Made by a program: the position numbers and the translations under genes. From Sphingomonadales bacterium (GTDB lineage: Bacteria; Pseudomonadota; Alphaproteobacteria; Sphingomonadales; Sphingomonadaceae): 56,949 nucleotides of DNA. Positions 52,503-56,949 of the stretch are shown here, piece after piece (position 1 is the stretch's first letter; every line of letters begins with the position of its first letter). The stretch lies in NCBI GenBank assembly GCA_018971065.1, contig JAGWVC010000010.1, positions 1 through 56,949 of the forward strand, given 5' to 3'. The notes below the pieces were generated by a model. The model ran no database searches. It worked only from the letters and a program-made list of their open reading frames with translations, and had not been told where the DNA came from.

Positions 52503-52967
52503 ATGACTCAAAAATCGCTCAAGAATCCCAAGCAAACACCAGGCGGCAAAACATGGTCCAGCCTTCCGTGTTATCGCACACTTGGCAAAGAGTGGCTCGT
52601 TGACGCCGATCCCGTTGCAATTGAATCCATTAAGTTAGGCAGTATAAGATCCCTAATATGGTATGTCGATGGAGTAGATAAGAGAATAACGGACGCTAAG
52701 GTAGCATTGGCCTACGATATGATCGAAGACCTTAATCCTTCCGATGCAGCAGAAGTTATGCTCATCAGACAAATGGTGGCGAACTACTTTGCCTCAAACG
52801 ATTGCCTAGAATTGGGAAATTTCTCAAATACGCCATCATTTATCAGAGAGAAAAGCTTGGACAGAGCTCAACGCCATATGAATCTTTATGTTAAACAAAT
52901 GAATTTATTGTCAAATTACCGGAACAAGAAATTATCGATTCCAAAAAATGGAAGCGGAAATGGGTGA
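52503..52967 (+). CDS. Hypothetical protein in the AT-rich island
   Basis: 154 residues from ATG 52503; the frame stays open upstream but over rsmE-like shadow sequence. Codon use is AT-rich, unlike the neighbours. Charged, helical C-terminus (SLDRAQRHMNLYVKQMNLLSNYRNKK). I do not recognise a family; by memory such proteins often sit beside HGG...GNKNA proteins near phages and mobile DNA. Its last 20 bases overlap the next gene, so the two are probably a unit. Confidence 0.6.
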   Translation: MTQKSLKNPKQTPGGKTWSSLPCYRTLGKEWLVDADPVAIESIKLGSIRSLIWYVDGVDKRITDAKVALAYDMIEDLNPSDAAEVMLIRQMVANYFASNDCLELGNFSNTPSFIREKSLDRAQRHMNLYVKQMNLLSNYRNKKLSIPKNGSGNG

Positions 52968-53262
52968 TATTCCCAATGAGGCCGATATGCCCCGAACACA
53001 TGTTAGAAGCACGGAAGCAATGAAATCGTCACCGCGTTGCGGAGCCAAGACGCGAAGCGGGTGCCCATGCAATGCTCCAGCCGTTAAGACTAGCATCCGT
53101 TGCAGAATGCACGGGGGCAAAGGATCTGGAGCACCGATTGGTAATAAAAATGCATTAACACACGGCGAGTTTTCCAAGGAATCTTTGGAATTCCGCAAGC
53201 ATTGTAGTAATATTTCACGGGAATCTAGAAGACTTTTGGAAACACTATCTGATTATTTTTAA
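52948..53262 (+). CDS. Small protein with HGG...GAPIGNKNALTHG signature
   Basis: 104 residues from ATG 52948, or 100 from ATG 52960 after GGAAG. A cysteine-rich middle (RCGAKTRSGCPCNAPAV, RCRMHGG) resembles a zinc ribbon, followed by GSGAPIGNKNALTHG. This motif recurs in uncharacterised proteins of phages and mobile elements, where related sequences are guessed to bind DNA. The overlap with the upstream gene is 20 bases. Confidence 0.65.
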   Translation: MEAEMGDIPNEADMPRTHVRSTEAMKSSPRCGAKTRSGCPCNAPAVKTSIRCRMHGGKGSGAPIGNKNALTHGEFSKESLEFRKHCSNISRESRRLLETLSDYF

Positions 53263-53394
53263 ATATTTTATTATTATGTAAATCTCAATTAATATATAAT
53301 TCATATTCGCACATATATTGAAATATAATTTGCGGATTTTGAAAATAGTTTTTATTCATGTGATTTAGATATGAATATTATTTAAGGAAATTTG

Positions 53395-54930
53395 ATGCTT
53401 CCGATTGGCGATTCGAAGTATTGTTTCACAGTTGGCGAACTTATGGCGCAGTCAGGCGTTGAGTTCGGAACTAGTGGTGCACGCGGCCGTGTCGTTGACA
53501 TGACGGATCGCATATGCTTCGGCTATACGGCTGGGTTTCTCTGCTATCTGGCACGCGTTGACGCATTCGCCCCCGGTGGCCGCGTGGCGCTGGCTGGAGA
53601 CCTGCGGCCCAGCACCCCGCGTATCCTCGCCGCCTGCGTCGCCGCTATCCGCGAAATGGGCGCCGAACCGGTGTTTTGCGGTTACGTGCCGACGCCGGCG
53701 CTGGCGCTCCACGCGTTGGACCAGCATATCCCCGCGATCATGGTCACCGGCAGCCACATCCCGGACGACCGCAACGGCATTAAGTTCTATCGCCCCGATG
53801 GCGAGGTGCTGAAGGAGGATGAGGACGGGATGCGCTCACAGGCGGTGCCTCTGCCAGAAGACGCGTTCGATGATGCCGGAATGCTAGTTGCGCCGCCTGC
53901 ATTGCCGCCGGTGACCGATGCGGTGGAATCCTATGTTGCCCGCTATCGCCTGGCATTCGGCGGCGCGCTTCAGGGCAAGCGCATCGGGGTCTACCAGCAC
54001 TCTGCGGTGGGACGCGACATCCTAGCCCGCATCGTATCGGAGCTGGGGGCCGAGGTAGTACCGCTCGGCCGTTCCGAGAAATTCATACCGGTCGATACCG
54101 AGGCGATCCGGCCTGAAGACGTCGAACTGGCGCGGCAGTGGGCCGCCGAACAGCACTTCGACGCGATCATTTCGACCGACGGCGATTCGGACCGGCCCTT
54201 GCTGGCCGATCACACCGGTGAATGGTTGCGCGGCGACGTTTTGGGAGTGCTTTGCGCGCAAGCGCTGGGCGCCGGTCAGGTTGTGACCCCGGTCAGTAGC
54301 AACACCGTGCTGGAATGCAGCGGCGCCTTCGCCGCCACGACGCGCACCCGCATCGGCTCCCCTTACGTGATCGCCGCTATGAACGCCGCGTTGGCAGCAG
54401 GCTCGGATCGCGTCTGCGGCTACGAGGCAAACGGCGGCTTCCTGCTGGCCAGCACCTTCCCCGCCGTCGCGGGAACGCTCTCCCCGCTGCCGACACGCGA
54501 CGCGGTGCTGCCGATCATCGCCACGCTGGCCGCCGCTGGGCAGGCGCCGCTGGCAGACCTGGTGGCCGCCCTGCCCCCGCGCGTCACCTATTCCGACCGG
54601 ATCAAGGAATTCCCGCAGGCGCTGTCCACCGGCCTGTTCGACTGGCTGCTGGCCGGAAACGATGCCGCACGCCTGGCCCGGCTCGATACCTGCTTCGGCG
54701 GAGTCGACGGAGCGATCGTCACGCTTGACCTCACTGACGGCATCCGCATGACCACCGCTGCCGGCACCGTCATCCACCTGCGCCGTTCGGGCAACGCGCC
54801 CGAATTGCGCTGCTACAGCGAGGCCGACAATCGCGACGCCGCCGAGGCGATAAACCGCGCCGCGCTCGCGGTCGTGCGGGACAGACTGGTCCCCGCGCTG
54901 GAGGCCGGCGATGGCGCAGGCCCGAAATAA
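53395..54930 (+). CDS. Phosphohexomutase (phosphomannomutase/phosphoglucomutase family)
   Basis: 511 residues. N-terminal EFGTSGARG, phosphoserine loop TGSHIPD, metal loop DGDSDRP (usual form DGDGDR), sugar-specificity loop GYEANGG and phosphate-binding RRSGNAPELR: all four functional loops of the alpha-D-phosphohexomutase superfamily. It converts a hexose-6-phosphate to the 1-phosphate for glycan or exopolysaccharide synthesis. AAGGAAA precedes ATG 53395; a TTG three bases earlier is possible. The first 150 bases are lower in GC than the rest. No glycan cluster is adjacent. Confidence 0.88.
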   Translation: MLPIGDSKYCFTVGELMAQSGVEFGTSGARGRVVDMTDRICFGYTAGFLCYLARVDAFAPGGRVALAGDLRPSTPRILAACVAAIREMGAEPVFCGYVPTPALALHALDQHIPAIMVTGSHIPDDRNGIKFYRPDGEVLKEDEDGMRSQAVPLPEDAFDDAGMLVAPPALPPVTDAVESYVARYRLAFGGALQGKRIGVYQHSAVGRDILARIVSELGAEVVPLGRSEKFIPVDTEAIRPEDVELARQWAAEQHFDAIISTDGDSDRPLLADHTGEWLRGDVLGVLCAQALGAGQVVTPVSSNTVLECSGAFAATTRTRIGSPYVIAAMNAALAAGSDRVCGYEANGGFLLASTFPAVAGTLSPLPTRDAVLPIIATLAAAGQAPLADLVAALPPRVTYSDRIKEFPQALSTGLFDWLLAGNDAARLARLDTCFGGVDGAIVTLDLTDGIRMTTAAGTVIHLRRSGNAPELRCYSEADNRDAAEAINRAALAVVRDRLVPALEAGDGAGPK

Positions 54931-54969
54931 CGCTGGCGCAACAATCCGCGCTCACTTAACGGCCCCAGC

Positions 54970-56343
54970 ATGAGCACGCGCCAGGCCTCCACCCGCGAAG
55001 ACCCGATCATCGAATCACGCGACCAGCTCGTCGTGCCGATGCAGAAGGGCGAGAAGCCCAAGGGTCGCTGGCGAATCGGTACCGAACACGAGAAGCTGGT
55101 CTATCGCACCGCCGACCACGCCGCGCCGTCCTATGACGAGCCGGGGGGCATCCGCGACCTGCTGCTGGCGCTGCGCGAGTTCGGCTGGGAGCCGATCGAG
55201 GAAGGCGGGAAGGTCATTGCGATGGCCGGGGCCGACGGCACCGTCAGCCTGGAACCGGCGGGCCAGCTCGAACTCTCGGGCGCGCCGCTCGAAAACCTGC
55301 ACCAGACCTGCGCCGAAACCGGCCGCCACCTCGCCCAGGTCAAGACCATCGGCGACCGGTTCGGCCTTGGCTACCTCGGTCTCGGCATGTGGCCCGACAA
55401 GACCCGCGACGTCCTGCCGATCATGCCCAAGGGCCGCTATGCCATCATGCTGCGCCACATGCCGCGCGTCGGCACGATGGGGCTGGACATGATGCTGCGC
55501 ACCTGCACCATCCAGACCAACCTCGACTATTCGAGCGAGGCGGACATGGTGCAGAAGTTCCGCGTGTCGCTGGCGCTGCAGCCGCTGGCCACCGCGCTGT
55601 TCGCGAATTCGCCGTTCACCGAAGGCAAGCCCAACGGCTTCCTGTCGTATCGCAGCCACATCTGGTCGGACACCGATCCGCACCGCACCGGTATGCTGCC
55701 GTTCGTGTTCGAGGATGGCTTCGGCTACGAACGCTATGTCGACTACATGCTCGACGTGCCGATGTACTTTGTGTTCCGCGACGGGAAATACATCGACGCC
55801 GCCGGGCAATCGTTCCGTGACTTCCTCGATGGCCGCCTGCCCGCCCTGCCGGGTGAGAAGCCCACCGAATCGGACTGGATCGACCATCTCTCCACCGCCT
55901 TCCCCGAAGTGCGACTGAAGTCGTTCCTCGAAATGCGCGGCGCCGACGGCGGCCCGTGGAGCCGCATCTGCGCGCTGCCGGCGTTCTGGGTGGGCCTGCT
56001 CTACGACCAGGGCGCACTCGACGCGGCCTGGGACCTGGTCAAGGACTGGGACATGGCGGGCCGCGAAGCCTTGCGCAACGCGGTGCCGAAACTGGCGCTC
56101 GATGCCCCGCTGCCCAGCGGCGGCACTTTGCGCGACATTGCTCCGCGCGTGATGGAGATCGCCCGCGCCGGCCTGACTGCGCGCAACTTCCGCAACGCCG
56201 TCGGCGACAACGAGACCGGCTACCTCACCCCGCTCGACGAGATCGTCGCCGAGGGCAAGGTTCCTGCCCAGCGCCTGCTGGAACGCTTCCACGGCGAATG
56301 GGGCGGCGACGTCGGCAGGGTCTACGGTGAAAAGTCTTTCTGA
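54970..56343 (+). CDS. gshA: Glutamate-cysteine ligase
   Basis: 457 residues, GCS2-type alphaproteobacterial enzyme. GTEHEKLVY, EPAGQLELSGAPLENLHQTCAET, GLGMWPDK and NLDYSSEADMV..F are the family blocks around the ATP/glutamate site. It joins glutamate and cysteine, the first step of glutathione synthesis. Lies 39 bases after the phosphohexomutase, with its natural neighbour rsmE about 2.6 kb upstream. Confidence 0.93.
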   Translation: MSTRQASTREDPIIESRDQLVVPMQKGEKPKGRWRIGTEHEKLVYRTADHAAPSYDEPGGIRDLLLALREFGWEPIEEGGKVIAMAGADGTVSLEPAGQLELSGAPLENLHQTCAETGRHLAQVKTIGDRFGLGYLGLGMWPDKTRDVLPIMPKGRYAIMLRHMPRVGTMGLDMMLRTCTIQTNLDYSSEADMVQKFRVSLALQPLATALFANSPFTEGKPNGFLSYRSHIWSDTDPHRTGMLPFVFEDGFGYERYVDYMLDVPMYFVFRDGKYIDAAGQSFRDFLDGRLPALPGEKPTESDWIDHLSTAFPEVRLKSFLEMRGADGGPWSRICALPAFWVGLLYDQGALDAAWDLVKDWDMAGREALRNAVPKLALDAPLPSGGTLRDIAPRVMEIARAGLTARNFRNAVGDNETGYLTPLDEIVAEGKVPAQRLLERFHGEWGGDVGRVYGEKSF

Positions 56344-56448
56344 ACCTGACCGGAGATGGCGTTCAGGCTTGCGCATATTGCCGGCAAGCCAATCCTGATG
56401 GATGCCCCGGTAGATCGGGCTCGGTGCCGGTTACGGCGCCGCTACTGC

Positions 56449-56949
56449 TCAGCACCTAGGGCTGAGACTCAATCACAGCCAGAACGCGAGGGCGGTGACG
56501 AGGGCAACGCCTGACAGGAAGTTGACGGCGAGCTTATCGTAGCGCGTAGCGACGCGCCGGAAGTCTTTGATCCGGCAGAATGCGTTTTCGATGAGGTGGC
56601 GGCTTCGGTAGCGCTGCTTGTCGTATCGGATTGCGCGCTTCCGGTTACGACGCCCGGGGATGACGGGGCTGGTGCCGTTTTCGCGCAGTGTTTTGCGTAG
56701 ACTGTTGGCGTCGTAGCCCTTGTCACCCAGCAGGTAACGCATGGGCCCAGCGCGTTCGAGCAGTGCCGGCGCCGCCTTCACGTCGCTGACGTTGCCCGCG
56801 GTCAGCATCAATGCATAGGGTAACCGCCCGATTGGGACCGCCTCGTTGGTGTAGGCAATGTCGTTATTGACGTCGTTATGTACGTCGTATCGATGGAGCG
56901 AGCGTTGGCAGGGACCGAGGTTCTGGGAGTGGAGCGTCGACGGCGTTGG
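56449..56949. mobile_element. IS5-type insertion sequence, 3' portion
   Basis: Begins somewhere in the 56440-56472 region just downstream of the transposase stop and continues past the window edge. Terminal inverted repeats could not be identified because only one end is present. It lies about 130 bases after gshA. Confidence 0.5.
56473..56949 (-). pseudogene. IS5-family transposase, C-terminal part, truncated by the window edge and possibly disrupted
   Basis: The C-terminal DDE domain is clear: LMLTAGNVSDVKAAPALL, LLGDKGYDA, NRKRAIRYDKQRYRSRHLIENAFCRIKDFRRVATRYDK (YREN-type catalytic Glu). The frame stays open to the last base, but in this frame residues before GRLPYALMLT do not look like IS5, whereas the frame shifted by one gives SIDTTYI, a typical segment with the first catalytic Asp. 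A frameshift or small deletion is therefore suspected. The element boundaries cannot be placed. Confidence 0.55.

Larger units (their letters stand above)
52385..53394. other. AT-rich insertion (probable horizontally acquired island)
   Basis: Base composition changes sharply after rsmE. By my count only about one base in six is G or C between 53263 and 53394, against GC-rich surroundings. It carries two small genes and leads into the phosphohexomutase. It separates rsmE from gshA. No integrase, tRNA or flanking duplication was seen, so how it arrived is unknown. Confidence 0.7.

Noticed and set aside
52385..54960. Searched the island edges for direct repeats, an integrase or a tRNA target
   Set aside because: None seen; integration mechanism cannot be claimed.

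Overview
The window is GC-rich, densely packed chromosomal DNA from an alphaproteobacterium. Sphingomonadaceae (Novosphingobium or a relative) is the best guess. The reasons are the gene orders phoH-ybeY-corC and mutY / dciA-dsbA-dsbA-smc, the CoA-ester and SDR degradation genes beside a large TonB-dependent receptor, and short intergenic palindromes typical of sphingomonads. No rRNA, tRNA or CRISPR array was found.

Layout. (1) 1-9408: a catabolic block. Two tandem SDR genes, an OB-fold/zinc-ribbon DUF35 protein and a thiolase-fold protein lacking the usual thiolase cysteine form a tightly coupled operon. A cupin, an amidohydrolase, a DUF2889 protein and a succinate-semialdehyde-type dehydrogenase follow. 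The set resembles steroid or other polycyclic side-chain/CoA-ester degradation. A repeat-rich non-coding stretch lies at 5446-6238. (2) 9395-16929, minus strand: a membrane glycosyltransferase-like protein, a CPBP-like membrane protein, a diheme cytochrome c and a TSUP exporter form one unit, preceded by a recognisable promoter/operator. Upstream of it, nitronate monooxygenase and two overlapping acyl-CoA dehydrogenase genes form a second unit. (3) 17064-21722: a 1117-residue GH18 + NodB deacetylase + GT2 fusion, a CHAP amidase with a CtrA-like site upstream, and a VOC protein. (4) 21808-27113: pstSCAB facing an OprP-like porin across a shared three-unit Pho box. (5) 27177-38635: housekeeping genes (miaB, RcnB-like, phoH, ybeY, corC, LysR, TonB receptor, cyclophilin, mgtE, DUF1489, rlmJ). 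(6) 38949-41666: a small secreted protein and a large tannase-like secreted hydrolase. (7) 41795-52384: nudC-mutY, dciA, two DsbA-like thioredoxin-fold proteins, smc, an LhgO-like oxidase, ubiA and rsmE. (8) 52385-54930: an AT-rich insertion with two small genes, one carrying an HGG...GNKNA..HG signature, then a phosphohexomutase. (9) 54970-56949: gshA and the 3' part of an IS5-family transposase cut by the window edge.

Functional links. The first block and the acyl-CoA dehydrogenase pair together could oxidise a CoA-linked side chain (dehydrogenation, then retro-aldol cleavage) and recycle aldehydes. The TonB receptor with its adjacent LysR regulator may import a substrate. The pst/porin region is a classical phosphate-starvation module. 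The features most worth following up are the trifunctional polysaccharide enzyme, the AT-rich island, the catabolic operon, and the operators at 13550-13570 and 25535-25563.
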